From Kordiimonadaceae bacterium (GTDB lineage Bacteria; Pseudomonadota; Alphaproteobacteria; Sphingomonadales; Emcibacteraceae): 41,941 nt of DNA. Shown piece after piece: positions 17,301-25,762 of this stretch; the stretch's first letter is position 1; every line of letters begins with the position of its first letter. The translations under genes and the position numbers were made by a program. Location: the NCBI GenBank assembly GCA_018660225.1, contig JABJKT010000159.1, positions 1 through 41,941 of the forward strand, in the 5' to 3' direction. A model generated the notes under the pieces. That model was not told the origin of the DNA. It did not search any database and saw only the letters and a program-made list of their open reading frames with translations.

Positions 17301-18521
17301 ATGAAATTAAAAAGTAAGGTTTTGATGGGAGCTGCGTTTGCTGTTTCTCTCGTCGGTTTAGGCCTTGGGCAACAATTTGTTGGCACGGGTGATGGTGCAA
17401 CTGCACAAGCACCGCAAGCGCCTTCATTTGAAGTTGATCCATTTTGGCCACAACCACTCGGAAATGAATGGATCCTCGGTAACGTGATCGGCGTAGCGAT
17501 TGACGAACGTGACCATATCTTTATCGTTCACCGTGCAAGCGGCGAAGGTATTTTTGGCACAAGAACTGAAATCGGTCTTGCAACGGGTGTTTCTATTTGC
17601 TGTACACCAGCACCACCCATTATTGAATTTGATCCTGACGGTAATGTCGTTAACGCATGGGGCGGCCCGGTTGAAGGTGCGCCTTACACATGGCCATCAT
17701 CAAACCATGGTATAGAAATTGACCATCATGGTAACATCTGGATCGGTGGTAATGGCGGCGGAGACAGCCACATCCTTAAATTTACCCGTGACGGTAAATT
17801 CATTGCCCAGTATGGTACACCTGGTATTGTAGAATCTGATAGTAACGACACAACTCACTTTTCTCGTGTTGCTAAAATCTCTGTTGTTGCAGAATCAAAC
17901 GAGGCCTTCATTGCTGATGGTTATGGTAACAGACGTATTGCCGTGCTAGACGCTGATACGGGTGAATTTAAACGTTACTGGGGTGCTTATGGCGCTAAAG
18001 AAATCGTTGATCCGACAGAAAGATATCGTCATGATCCGTCAACACCACCAAACAGAACCTTCACTGGTCCTGTTCACTGTGTTGAACCATCAAATGACGG
18101 TCTTCTCTATGTTTGTGACCGCTCCAGTGACCGTATTCAAATCTTTGATCATGCGGGTAACTACAAAAGTGAGATTTTAATCGCGCCTGAAACGGGTTCT
18201 CAAGGTTCGACCTGGGATCTTGATTTCTCACGTGATGAAGCTCAGAAATATATTTACCTTGCTGATGGTCAAAACCAACGTGTTTACATCATTGAGCGTT
18301 CTACTATGGAAGTACTAACCAAGTTCGGTGGCGGTGGTCGTCAACCTGGTCTTTGGTTTGCTCCACATAGTCTTGCGACCGATTCTAAAGGTAACATCTA
18401 TACGACTGAAACTTACGAAGGTAAGCGTATCCAGAAGTTCATTTACAAAGGAATTAAAGATATTCCATCAATGGATCAAGGACCATTATGGCCCGCTGGA
18501 GAACTTAACAAACAAAGTTAA
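17301..18521 (+). CDS. Secreted PAL-like NHL beta-propeller, tandem copy 2
   Basis: The 406-residue twin of the gene at 15888 has the same signal-peptide layout and the same site residues: His in NHGIEID, VHCVEPS and APHSLATD, Tyr/Arg in IADGYGNRRI, and the Cys-Cys pair in SICCTPAPP. Differences concentrate in the first half (for example GIFGTRTEIGLATG against GIFKPFAELGLQLG). From about residue 195 onward the proteins are almost identical, and even synonymous positions match over long runs. The variable early region might tune the substrate. It is secreted to the periplasm or outside. It converges on the PQQ dehydrogenase array, with a shared bidirectional terminator between. Confidence 0.82.
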   Translation: MKLKSKVLMGAAFAVSLVGLGLGQQFVGTGDGATAQAPQAPSFEVDPFWPQPLGNEWILGNVIGVAIDERDHIFIVHRASGEGIFGTRTEIGLATGVSICCTPAPPIIEFDPDGNVVNAWGGPVEGAPYTWPSSNHGIEIDHHGNIWIGGNGGGDSHILKFTRDGKFIAQYGTPGIVESDSNDTTHFSRVAKISVVAESNEAFIADGYGNRRIAVLDADTGEFKRYWGAYGAKEIVDPTERYRHDPSTPPNRTFTGPVHCVEPSNDGLLYVCDRSSDRIQIFDHAGNYKSEILIAPETGSQGSTWDLDFSRDEAQKYIYLADGQNQRVYIIERSTMEVLTKFGGGGRQPGLWFAPHSLATDSKGNIYTTETYEGKRIQKFIYKGIKDIPSMDQGPLWPAGELNKQS

Positions 18522-18540
18522 GTGAATTCAGAGAGATTTT

Positions 18541-18580
18541 AAAAAAGCCCCCGGTGATGTATTTCACCGGGGGCTTTTAT
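18541..18580. terminator. Bidirectional terminator between NHL copy 2 and PQQ dehydrogenase 1
   Basis: GCCCCCGGTGA (18547-18557) pairs perfectly with TCACCGGGGGC (18564-18574), flanked by an A-run on the left and T-run on the right. It can stop the plus-strand NHL gene and the minus-strand PQQ gene. Confidence 0.93.
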
Positions 18581-18584
18581 TTAT

Positions 18585-20651
18585 TTAGTCATCAGGTAGT
18601 GCGTAAGCCCTGATCTCACCAACATATGAGCCGCCACTTACGGCAACGACAATATATTGTTTGCCGTCCACACTATATGTCATTGGTGATCCTGATTGCC
18701 GTGACGGCATCCATACTTCACCGACCTGCTCGCCTGTCATTTTATTATAAGCCCGCAGCATTGCGCCGCGTTCACGGTCACCCGGGTTGGTAACAAGCAT
18801 ATCACCGGCAATGGCCAATGTTTTTGTCACCATCATGCCAACGCTACCACGCTGACCGGTACGCGGGATGTCCATTCCTTGAAGCTTAGGATGGTTTCTT
18901 ACATTATCGGGAGTTTCACCGTGGGCAAGGCGCCAAAGGATTTCACCTTTTTTCATGTCTATGGCCGCAATGATGCCGTATGGCGGCTTTAATATTGAAA
19001 GCCCCTCTACATTAAGACGCGGAATAACCACCGGTGGGCCATCATAAACCGGATAGCTCACTTCCTTAGGCGAACCTGGGTTTTGACCTGTACCGCCGGC
19101 AAGCGCCATTCTAAAAGGCTGTCCGCTTCTGCCTTGAAGATAGTTTACATTTGAATAACCATCGGGCGGTGGGGAAAGCGAAATACCACCTATGGCCGAT
19201 ACGTTTGCCGGTGCATAAAGAATGCTAGTTTCAGGGTCAAACGCCCCACCAGCCCAGTTTGTACCACCACCGGAATTGCCCAGCGCTATAGCACCAAGCT
19301 TTCCATTCACATCACCGAGTATTGGTGGGTTATAAAGTGTTGCTTCTTCCCACTCCCAACGTTCAAGCTTTTTTAGGGCCTCAGCGCGCATTTCGGGAGT
19401 AAAGTCGATCAGGTCACCGGGCACATCCATTTCAGAACGGCCATAGTTTAATTTATCCATTACCCGTGGTTGGGTCGGCGAATACCATTCACCGGGCACA
19501 TTTCCAGCAGGGACCGCCACTTCATCAATCGGCCAGATCGGCTCGCCAGTAATGCGGTCAAAAACAAAGAGCATGGCCTGTTTGGTTGGAACCGCAAGAA
19601 TTTCACGCATCCGCCCATCAATTTCAACATCCATAACCATTGGTGCCGCAGAAAGATCATGGCCCCAAATTGGATGATGAACCACTTGGAAATGCCAGCG
19701 ATATTCACCAGTGCTCATATCAACGGCAACAATACTTTCAGCAAACAGATTATCGCCAGGACGGTGGCCACCGTAATAATCTGAAGACGGACTTTCTACG
19801 GACAAATAAACCAACTCATTTTTTTCGTCTGCTGTTATTTGTGTCCACACACCGGTACTGCCATTGCTTTCCCATGAATTATCAAGCCATGTATCATTAC
19901 CAAACTGACCCGGGCGCGGAATAGGATCAAACTGCCATACTAATTTACCGGTTCTCGTATCGAATGCACGAACCAGTCCTTTAGTGTTATTATAATTATC
20001 AATGGTTAGCCCTTCTTTCATGGCATTACCGATAATGATCATATCGCCAACCACTGTTGGTGCTGCATGAAGACCAATTTCGCCTGTCACCAGGTCAATC
20101 TGAACTTCATTGCCCTGAACGGCACCGAGTTTTAGATCAAGAACGCCACTCCCGTTTTCACCAAAATCCGCAATCGGCACGCCGGTATGAGCATTAAGGC
20201 TTACAAGCTTATAACCGGTTGTGACATAAAAAATACGGTCATCACCATTTCCGTCTGACCAATAAGAAAGCCCGCGACCAGATAGCTGCCTTGGGGCCAT
20301 TCCGCCGCGAAGACCTTCGTCCATACTATGCAGCCACTTTAGCTCGCCCGTCTGCGCATCTAGCGCAAAAGCGGTTCTTCGAGTGCCGCCCGTTCCGTAA
20401 AGCATGCCGTCCACCATAAGCGGTGTTACTTCAAGCTTATATTCAGGGCGTGAGCCAAGGTTTTTTGTTGAAAATGACCAGGCCAGTTCCAGATCTTCAA
20501 AGTTATCCGCATTGATCTGATCAAGCGGTGAATAACGAGAGCCTTTTACATCGCCCGCATAGTGGGGCCATTCGCCGTTTGAAGTGTCCTGTGCGTAGGA
20601 CGAAATAAGACCGGCACAAAATGTTGCCAGCAGGGTAAGGGTAAATTTCAT
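18585..20651 (-). CDS. PQQ-dependent dehydrogenase paralog 1, probable catalytic Asp replaced by Gly
   Basis: The 688-residue secreted quinoprotein has a signal peptide of about 20 residues (ending SSYAQ). A propeller related to the membrane glucose/quinate dehydrogenase group follows (SGRGLSYWSDG near 125, TPDNVRNHP, ending RAYALPDD), without the N-terminal membrane domain of Gcd. Where the other four copies read IWDHDLS, this one reads IWGHDLS: Gly330 replaces the Asp aligned with the catalytic base of the family (Asp466 in E. coli Gcd). The Lys of PTKQ (357), aligned with Gcd Lys493, remains. It may be inactive, altered, or a binding protein. It is the last gene of the array and retains an intact reading frame. 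Confidence 0.87.
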   Translation of the reverse strand: MKFTLTLLATFCAGLISSYAQDTSNGEWPHYAGDVKGSRYSPLDQINADNFEDLELAWSFSTKNLGSRPEYKLEVTPLMVDGMLYGTGGTRRTAFALDAQTGELKWLHSMDEGLRGGMAPRQLSGRGLSYWSDGNGDDRIFYVTTGYKLVSLNAHTGVPIADFGENGSGVLDLKLGAVQGNEVQIDLVTGEIGLHAAPTVVGDMIIIGNAMKEGLTIDNYNNTKGLVRAFDTRTGKLVWQFDPIPRPGQFGNDTWLDNSWESNGSTGVWTQITADEKNELVYLSVESPSSDYYGGHRPGDNLFAESIVAVDMSTGEYRWHFQVVHHPIWGHDLSAAPMVMDVEIDGRMREILAVPTKQAMLFVFDRITGEPIWPIDEVAVPAGNVPGEWYSPTQPRVMDKLNYGRSEMDVPGDLIDFTPEMRAEALKKLERWEWEEATLYNPPILGDVNGKLGAIALGNSGGGTNWAGGAFDPETSILYAPANVSAIGGISLSPPPDGYSNVNYLQGRSGQPFRMALAGGTGQNPGSPKEVSYPVYDGPPVVIPRLNVEGLSILKPPYGIIAAIDMKKGEILWRLAHGETPDNVRNHPKLQGMDIPRTGQRGSVGMMVTKTLAIAGDMLVTNPGDRERGAMLRAYNKMTGEQVGEVWMPSRQSGSPMTYSVDGKQYIVVAVSGGSYVGEIRAYALPDD

Positions 20652-20701
20652 TTTTTTCTCTTATCTTTAAATTTATTAATTGGAAAAATGTTGGGATAGT
20701 T

Positions 20702-20729
20702 CAAGGGGGCCGATTAAATGGCCCCCTTG
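20702..20729. terminator. Hairpin after PQQ dehydrogenase 2
   Basis: CAAGGGGGCC (20702-20711) pairs perfectly with GGCCCCCTTG (20720-20729), 10 nt downstream of the minus-strand gene ending at 20739. The minus-strand side lacks a long T-run, so termination may be partial and allow read-through into paralog 1. Confidence 0.7.
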
Positions 20730-20738
20730 TTTATAAAA

Positions 20739-22820
20739 TTAATCATCGGGTAGAGCATAAGCCCTAAATTCACCCGGGTAAGCGCCGCCACTGACGGAAA
20801 CAATTATATATTGTTTGCCGTCAACCATATAAGTCATCGGTGAGCCGGTCTGCCCGGCGGGCATCCATACTTCACCAACTTCGACGCCGGTTTCTTTGTT
20901 ATAAGCGCGCAGCATAGCACCGCGCTCACGGTCACCGGGGTTGGTCACAATTTGATCTGCAAGGATAATCAGTGTTTTTGTCACCACGAGGCCAATTTCA
21001 ATTTTCTGACCTGTACGCGGAATATCCATGCCAGCAAGTTTGGGATGGAAGCGGACATTATCCGGCGTTTCACCGTGGGGGATTTGCCACTTCAATTTGC
21101 CTTCATTCATGTCAATGGCAGCAAGCACACCGTAGGGCGGCTTAAGGATCGATAGTCCTTCTACGTTAAGTGAAGGCATAGGTGGGCGCACGGCAGAAAG
21201 GTCTTCAAATTCGCTTACAACGGGAGGCGCGTCCGGATTCTGTCCGGTTCCGCCGGCGTATCTCATACGAAATGGCTCACCTATACGGCCGGACATATAA
21301 TTCACATTTGAAAAACCTTCAGGCGGCGGTGCGAGTGAAAGATTATCAAGCGATGATGATTGTGCCTGTGCGTAAAGAATACCTGTTTCCGGATCAAACG
21401 AAGCACCGGGCCAGCTTGAACCGCCGCCCGTTGCGCCGATATTAATAGCGCCAAGCACGCCATTTACATCACCAAGCAGTGGCGGATTATATCTGGCATC
21501 ATTATCCCAGTTCCAGCGATCCATTTTACCGAGTGCCTCTGCACGCATTTCCGGTGTAAAATCAATCAGATCATCAGGCAGGTTAAGCTTGCCGCGCCCA
21601 TACATCAAATCCATCGGTGCGTGGGGTTGGGTCGGTGAATACCATTCACCCGGTACGTTTCCTATTGGCACGGCTACTTCCGGAATATCCCAGATCGGCT
21701 CACCGGTTACGCGGTCAAAGGCGTAAATGAATGATTGTTTTGTCGGCAGGGCGATAATTTCGCGCATCTCACCGTTAACTTCAACATCCATAATTAGGGG
21801 GGCGGATGATAAGTCATGATCCCAAATCGGATGATGAACCACCTGAAAATGCCAGCGATATTCACCGGTATTCAGATCAACCGCGACAAGGCTTTCGCCG
21901 AACAGGTTATTACCGGGGCGGTGACCACCATAAAAATCTGATGACGGGCTTTCTATTGGTAAGAACACAAGGCCGTTTTTCTCATCAACTGTTATTTGGG
22001 TCCAGACACCAGTATTACCGTTTCGCTCCCATGAATTATCAAGCCAAGTATCATTTCCAAATTGTCCGGGTCTTGGAATAGGGTCAAACTGCCATATTAA
22101 TTTACCGGTTCTAATATCAAAGGCTCGGACAAGACCTTTGGTATTATTATAATTATCAATGGTCATGCCTTCTTTCATGGCAGAACCAACAATGATCATA
22201 TCGCCAACAACGGTTGGTGTTGAATGAAGGCCTATTTCTCCGCTTACCAGATCGATCTGTACTTCATTGCCCTGAACCACGCCGACTTTAAGATCAAGAA
22301 TACCGTTTCCATCAATGCCGAAGCTATTAATAGGAACGCCTGTGTGGGCACTAAGGGCTATAAGTTTATATCCTGTAGTTACATAATAAACCCGGTCATC
22401 ACCATTTCCATCTGACCAGTATGATAGGCCGCGGCCGGATAGCTGACGCGGGGCAAGGCCGGCACGTAGACCTTCCTCCATACTGTGGATCCATTTTAGC
22501 TCACCCGTGGCACCGTCAAGGGCGATGGCGGCGCGTCTTGTGCCCGCAGTGGCATAGACCATGCCACCTGCCATTAGCGGTGTCACTTCAAGTTTATATT
22601 CAGCGCGCGATCCAAGATTTTTTGTGGAAAAAGACCAGGCAAGCTCCAGATCTTCAAAATTATCAGCATTGATCTGATCAAGCGGTGAATAGCGAGAGCC
22701 TTTAATATCCCCCGTATAATGGTGCCATTCACCACCATCGGTGCCCGGTTCTTGTGCCTGCGCAAAACCGCTAGCCAGCACCGTTAATGCCATTAAAGAT
22801 GTCTTTAAATTAAACTTCAT
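20739..22820 (-). CDS. PQQ-dependent dehydrogenase paralog 2
   Basis: The start is ATG 22820, preceded on the minus strand by AGGGAAGAG; the longer frame to 22871 would run through the upstream terminator. The 693-residue product has a signal peptide ending about GFAQA. It has the full quinoprotein pattern (SGRGLSYWSDG, IWDHDLSSAP with the catalytic-type Asp, LPTKQSF with Lys, ending RAYALPDD). It should oxidise an alcohol or sugar in the periplasm and pass electrons to a cytochrome or quinone. It differs from the others in the central segment RWNWDNDARYNPPLLG and the loop AQSSSLDNLSLAPPP. The leader carries a TGTTACA word (plus-strand 22849-22855). Confidence 0.9.
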   Translation of the reverse strand: MKFNLKTSLMALTVLASGFAQAQEPGTDGGEWHHYTGDIKGSRYSPLDQINADNFEDLELAWSFSTKNLGSRAEYKLEVTPLMAGGMVYATAGTRRAAIALDGATGELKWIHSMEEGLRAGLAPRQLSGRGLSYWSDGNGDDRVYYVTTGYKLIALSAHTGVPINSFGIDGNGILDLKVGVVQGNEVQIDLVSGEIGLHSTPTVVGDMIIVGSAMKEGMTIDNYNNTKGLVRAFDIRTGKLIWQFDPIPRPGQFGNDTWLDNSWERNGNTGVWTQITVDEKNGLVFLPIESPSSDFYGGHRPGNNLFGESLVAVDLNTGEYRWHFQVVHHPIWDHDLSSAPLIMDVEVNGEMREIIALPTKQSFIYAFDRVTGEPIWDIPEVAVPIGNVPGEWYSPTQPHAPMDLMYGRGKLNLPDDLIDFTPEMRAEALGKMDRWNWDNDARYNPPLLGDVNGVLGAINIGATGGGSSWPGASFDPETGILYAQAQSSSLDNLSLAPPPEGFSNVNYMSGRIGEPFRMRYAGGTGQNPDAPPVVSEFEDLSAVRPPMPSLNVEGLSILKPPYGVLAAIDMNEGKLKWQIPHGETPDNVRFHPKLAGMDIPRTGQKIEIGLVVTKTLIILADQIVTNPGDRERGAMLRAYNKETGVEVGEVWMPAGQTGSPMTYMVDGKQYIIVSVSGGAYPGEFRAYALPDD

Positions 22821-22854
22821 ATGCTCTTCCCTAATTATTTTGCTCTTATGTAAC

Positions 22855-22888
22855 AAAGCCCCCAAGATCATATGACCTTAGGGGCTTT
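22855..22888 (-). terminator. Terminator after PQQ dehydrogenase 3, loop GATCATATGACC
   Basis: AAAGCCCC pairs with GGGGCTTT (22881-22888), extended inward by an AAG/CTT pairing around GATCATATGACC. It follows the minus-strand gene ending at 22917 and lies in the leader of paralog 2. The loop is the same as in the terminator at 25075-25112. Confidence 0.8.
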
Positions 22889-22916
22889 GGTGCAAGATTT
22901 TAGAAAGGATTGCTTA

Positions 22917-25034
22917 TTAATCGTCAGGCAGAGCATAGGCCCTGAACTCACCGGAATAAGCACCACCACTGACGGAAACCATAATATATTGTTTACCGTC
23001 GATGCTATATGTCATTGGCGAGCCCGATTGTCCTGCTGGCATCCAAACTTCGCCAACATTCTCACCTGTCATTTTATCATAGGCACGAAGCATTGCGCCG
23101 CGCTCACGGTCACCGGGGTTAGTGATCTGCTGATCACCTACAATGACGAGGGTTTTAGTGACAACCACACCCACATTGGCACGTTGGCCTGTGCGCGGAA
23201 TATCCATTCCTTGTAGTTTAGGATGGTTACGAACGTTATCCGGTGTTTCGCCGTGAGGCACACGCCAAAGAACTTTACCGGCATTCATATCAATCGCTGC
23301 AAGAACACCATATGGCGGCTTGAGTATTGAAAGGCCTTCAACATTCAGGCTTGGTACTGGCACACGCGGACCAGTGTAAACAGGGTAGTTCACTTCTTTT
23401 GGTGCGTCTGGGTTTTGACCTGTACCCGAAGCATTTGCCATGCGGAACGGTTGACCGACCCGGCCGGAAATATAATTCACGTTTGAATATCCTTCCGGTG
23501 GTGGGGTCAGGGTAAGCCTGTCAATAATAGCGGTCGCTGCAGGGGCATAGACAATCCCGGTTTCAGGATCAAACGATGCACCCGGCCAGTTGGTTCCGCC
23601 CGTAGTGGCACCAACATTGATGGCGCCAAGCATACCGTTAACATCGCCAGCTATTGGCGGGTTATACATGGTGCCGTCTTTCCAGACCCAGCGCTCAAGA
23701 TTTTTAAGAGCCTGCTCACGCATTTCAGGGGTAAAGTCAATCAAGCCATCCGGCACAATCATTTCCGCACGACCATACATTAAGTCCTGAGGAGGTCTCG
23801 GCTGAGTTGGTGAATACCATTCGCCCGGTACGTTTCCTTGTGGAACCGCGACTTCGGGAATTGGCCAAATCGGCTCACCGGTTAGGCGGTCAAAGGCATA
23901 AATGAATGATTGTTTTGTCGGCAGGGCGATAATTTGTCTATCAACTCCGTCAATTTCAACATCCATAATAAGTGGTGCAGATGATAAGTCATGATCCCAA
24001 ATCGGATGATGAACCACCTGGAAATGCCAGCGATATTCACCTGTGTTCATATCAACAGCGACAAGGCTTTCACCAAACAGGTTATCACCGGGACGGTGAC
24101 CACCGTAAAAGTCCGATGATGGGCTTTCAACGGCTAGGAAAACAAGTTCGTTTTCTACGTCGACTGTGATTTGTGTCCAGACACCAGCGTTACCGTTTCT
24201 TTCCCATGAATTATCAAGCCATGTATCGTTACCGAACTGACCAGGACGTGGAATGGGATCGAACTGCCACACAAGTTCACCATTTCTGACGTTGTAGGCA
24301 CGAACAAGACCTTTAGTGTTGTTGTAGTTATCAATGGTCATGCCTTCTTTCATGGCTGAACCAACAATAATCATATCACCAACAACCGTTGGTGTAGCAT
24401 GAAGACCAATTTCACCTGTTACCAGATCGATCTGTACTTCGTTACCTTGAACGGCACCGACTTTCAGATCAAGGATGCCGTCACCAGTAGGACCAAATTC
24501 TGCAATTGGAACACCAGTATGTGCATCAAGTGAAATCATTCTGTAACCAGTTGTTACGTAAATAACACGGTCATCACCATTACCGTCTGACCAATAAGAA
24601 AGGCCACGACCGGATAATTGGCGCGGAGCCATGCCGCCGCGAAGGCCTTCGACCATGCTGTGCATCCATTTAAACTCGCCCGTAACACCGTCAAGAGCGA
24701 TAGCGGTACGGCGTGTTCCTGCCGTAGCATATAGCATGCCGTCAACCATAATCGGTGTTACTTCAAGCTTATACTCAGAGCGTGAACCAAGGTTCTTTGT
24801 TGAAAAGGACCAGGCAAGCTCCAGATCTTCAAAGTTATCGGCATTGATCTGATCAAGTGGTGAATAACGGGAGCCTTTAATATCACCCGTATAATATGGC
24901 CATTCGCCATTCGAAGTGTCCATGGCCGCGCGCGGGGCGCTAGCCTCAGGCTCTTCTGCCTGTTGTGGATCAGGTGCGCATCCTGCAGTCAGTATCGCAC
25001 ATGCCAGAAAAGGCGTTAATAAATTAAATTTCAT
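22917..25034 (-). CDS. PQQ-dependent dehydrogenase paralog 3, lipoprotein form
   Basis: The 705-residue product differs from its sisters by a lipoprotein signal, lipobox LTAGC with Cys19, then a linker rich in Gln, Glu and Ala before the propeller (starts about residue 42). It should be membrane-anchored, facing the periplasm. Catalytic-type residues are present (IWDHDLSSAP, LPTKQSF), as are SGRGLSYWSDG and the ALPDD ending. GGGAG stands 6 nt before the ATG. The second residue of the lipid-sorting region is Ala, which does not suggest inner-membrane retention by the E. coli Asp+2 rule. It is adjacent to the cytochrome c gene, which would suit electron transfer. Confidence 0.9.
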   Translation of the reverse strand: MKFNLLTPFLACAILTAGCAPDPQQAEEPEASAPRAAMDTSNGEWPYYTGDIKGSRYSPLDQINADNFEDLELAWSFSTKNLGSRSEYKLEVTPIMVDGMLYATAGTRRTAIALDGVTGEFKWMHSMVEGLRGGMAPRQLSGRGLSYWSDGNGDDRVIYVTTGYRMISLDAHTGVPIAEFGPTGDGILDLKVGAVQGNEVQIDLVTGEIGLHATPTVVGDMIIVGSAMKEGMTIDNYNNTKGLVRAYNVRNGELVWQFDPIPRPGQFGNDTWLDNSWERNGNAGVWTQITVDVENELVFLAVESPSSDFYGGHRPGDNLFGESLVAVDMNTGEYRWHFQVVHHPIWDHDLSSAPLIMDVEIDGVDRQIIALPTKQSFIYAFDRLTGEPIWPIPEVAVPQGNVPGEWYSPTQPRPPQDLMYGRAEMIVPDGLIDFTPEMREQALKNLERWVWKDGTMYNPPIAGDVNGMLGAINVGATTGGTNWPGASFDPETGIVYAPAATAIIDRLTLTPPPEGYSNVNYISGRVGQPFRMANASGTGQNPDAPKEVNYPVYTGPRVPVPSLNVEGLSILKPPYGVLAAIDMNAGKVLWRVPHGETPDNVRNHPKLQGMDIPRTGQRANVGVVVTKTLVIVGDQQITNPGDRERGAMLRAYDKMTGENVGEVWMPAGQSGSPMTYSIDGKQYIMVSVSGGAYSGEFRAYALPDD

Positions 25035-25074
25035 TTCAGTCTCCCGTATTATTGATTTTGTTTTTTTGTAAATA

Positions 25075-25112
25075 AAAAAGCCTCAAAGATCATATGACCT
25101 TTGAGGCTTTTT
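25075..25112 (-). terminator. Terminator after the cytochrome c gene, loop GATCATATGACC
   Basis: AAAAAGCCTCAAAG pairs with CTTTGAGGCTTTTT around the loop ATCATATGAC. A minus-strand T-run follows. It is 27 nt from the cytochrome stop and separates that gene from paralog 3. Confidence 0.93.
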
Positions 25113-25139
25113 CGCAAGTTGCTATTCTAGAAGAGATTA

Positions 25140-25583
25140 TTATTCCGCAGGCTTAAGAGCATTCCATTGAATTCTCTTCAGTTGAGAATTTTGATATGGA
25201 AGAGGTCGCTGACCTTCAGGGAAGTTATTTTTTGACATAATATAGGCTAGAATGTCTGCTTTTATCTTACGTGATGTGCCCTTTGGATCATCAAGTGGCA
25301 TTGTTTCGCGTAGACGTTGGAAGAGAATGCTCACCGGCATACCGTCCCAGTTATAAACAAAAGCGCCCTGAATTAAGGTTGGGGCTTCTTCAATGCCCTG
25401 CATTTGAGCACCGTGACAGGCGGAACAGCGTTCTTGATAGCTTTCTTCACCGCGTACTGCTTGTGCTTTTGTATAAACGCCGTCCCAGACATTGGCGCCT
25501 TGCTGTGCCATAGCAGAATTCTGCATGGTTAGGCCTAAAATACCAGTGGCTACAAAAAGTGAAATTCTATGTGTTAGTTTCAT
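25140..25583 (-). CDS. Secreted monohaem c-type cytochrome
   Basis: The 147-residue protein has a signal peptide ending near SAMAQQ (residue 27). One haem-binding motif Cys-Ser-Ala-Cys-His lies at about residues 53-57, followed by a plausible axial Met (ETMPLDDP). The region around the haem (GEESYQERCSACHGAQMQG) resembles cytochromes paired with PQQ dehydrogenases, where they accept electrons from reduced PQQ. It is the only cytochrome among five dehydrogenase genes and could serve all of them. It has its own leader (TGTTACT at 25671-25677) and a strong terminator, so it can be expressed alone. Confidence 0.92.
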   Translation of the reverse strand: MKLTHRISLFVATGILGLTMQNSAMAQQGANVWDGVYTKAQAVRGEESYQERCSACHGAQMQGIEEAPTLIQGAFVYNWDGMPVSILFQRLRETMPLDDPKGTSRKIKADILAYIMSKNNFPEGQRPLPYQNSQLKRIQWNALKPAE

Positions 25584-25762
25584 TTTAATCTCGTCTTGCT
25601 TGTTTTAAAGTATAATCCTATTCAATGATTATGTCATTTTTTGGATATTATCGTTCAAATTAACTCAGTTTGTTACTTATACACATCTAATATTAAATCA
25701 AACTGAAAATGGCAAGTAAAAGGGGGTTACTTATTAAATAACCCCCTTAAACATTTTAAGTA
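25584..25762. other. Intergenic region between paralog 4 and cytochrome c
   Basis: These 179 nt hold the terminator of paralog 4 (25720-25748) and the presumed promoter of the cytochrome gene. No open reading frame or RNA was recognised. Confidence 0.6.
25720..25748 (-). terminator. Hairpin after PQQ dehydrogenase 4
   Basis: AAGGGGGTTA (25720-25729) pairs perfectly with TAACCCCCTT (25739-25748), 14 nt past the minus-strand stop at 25763, with a short T-run after it in that direction. Confidence 0.85.
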
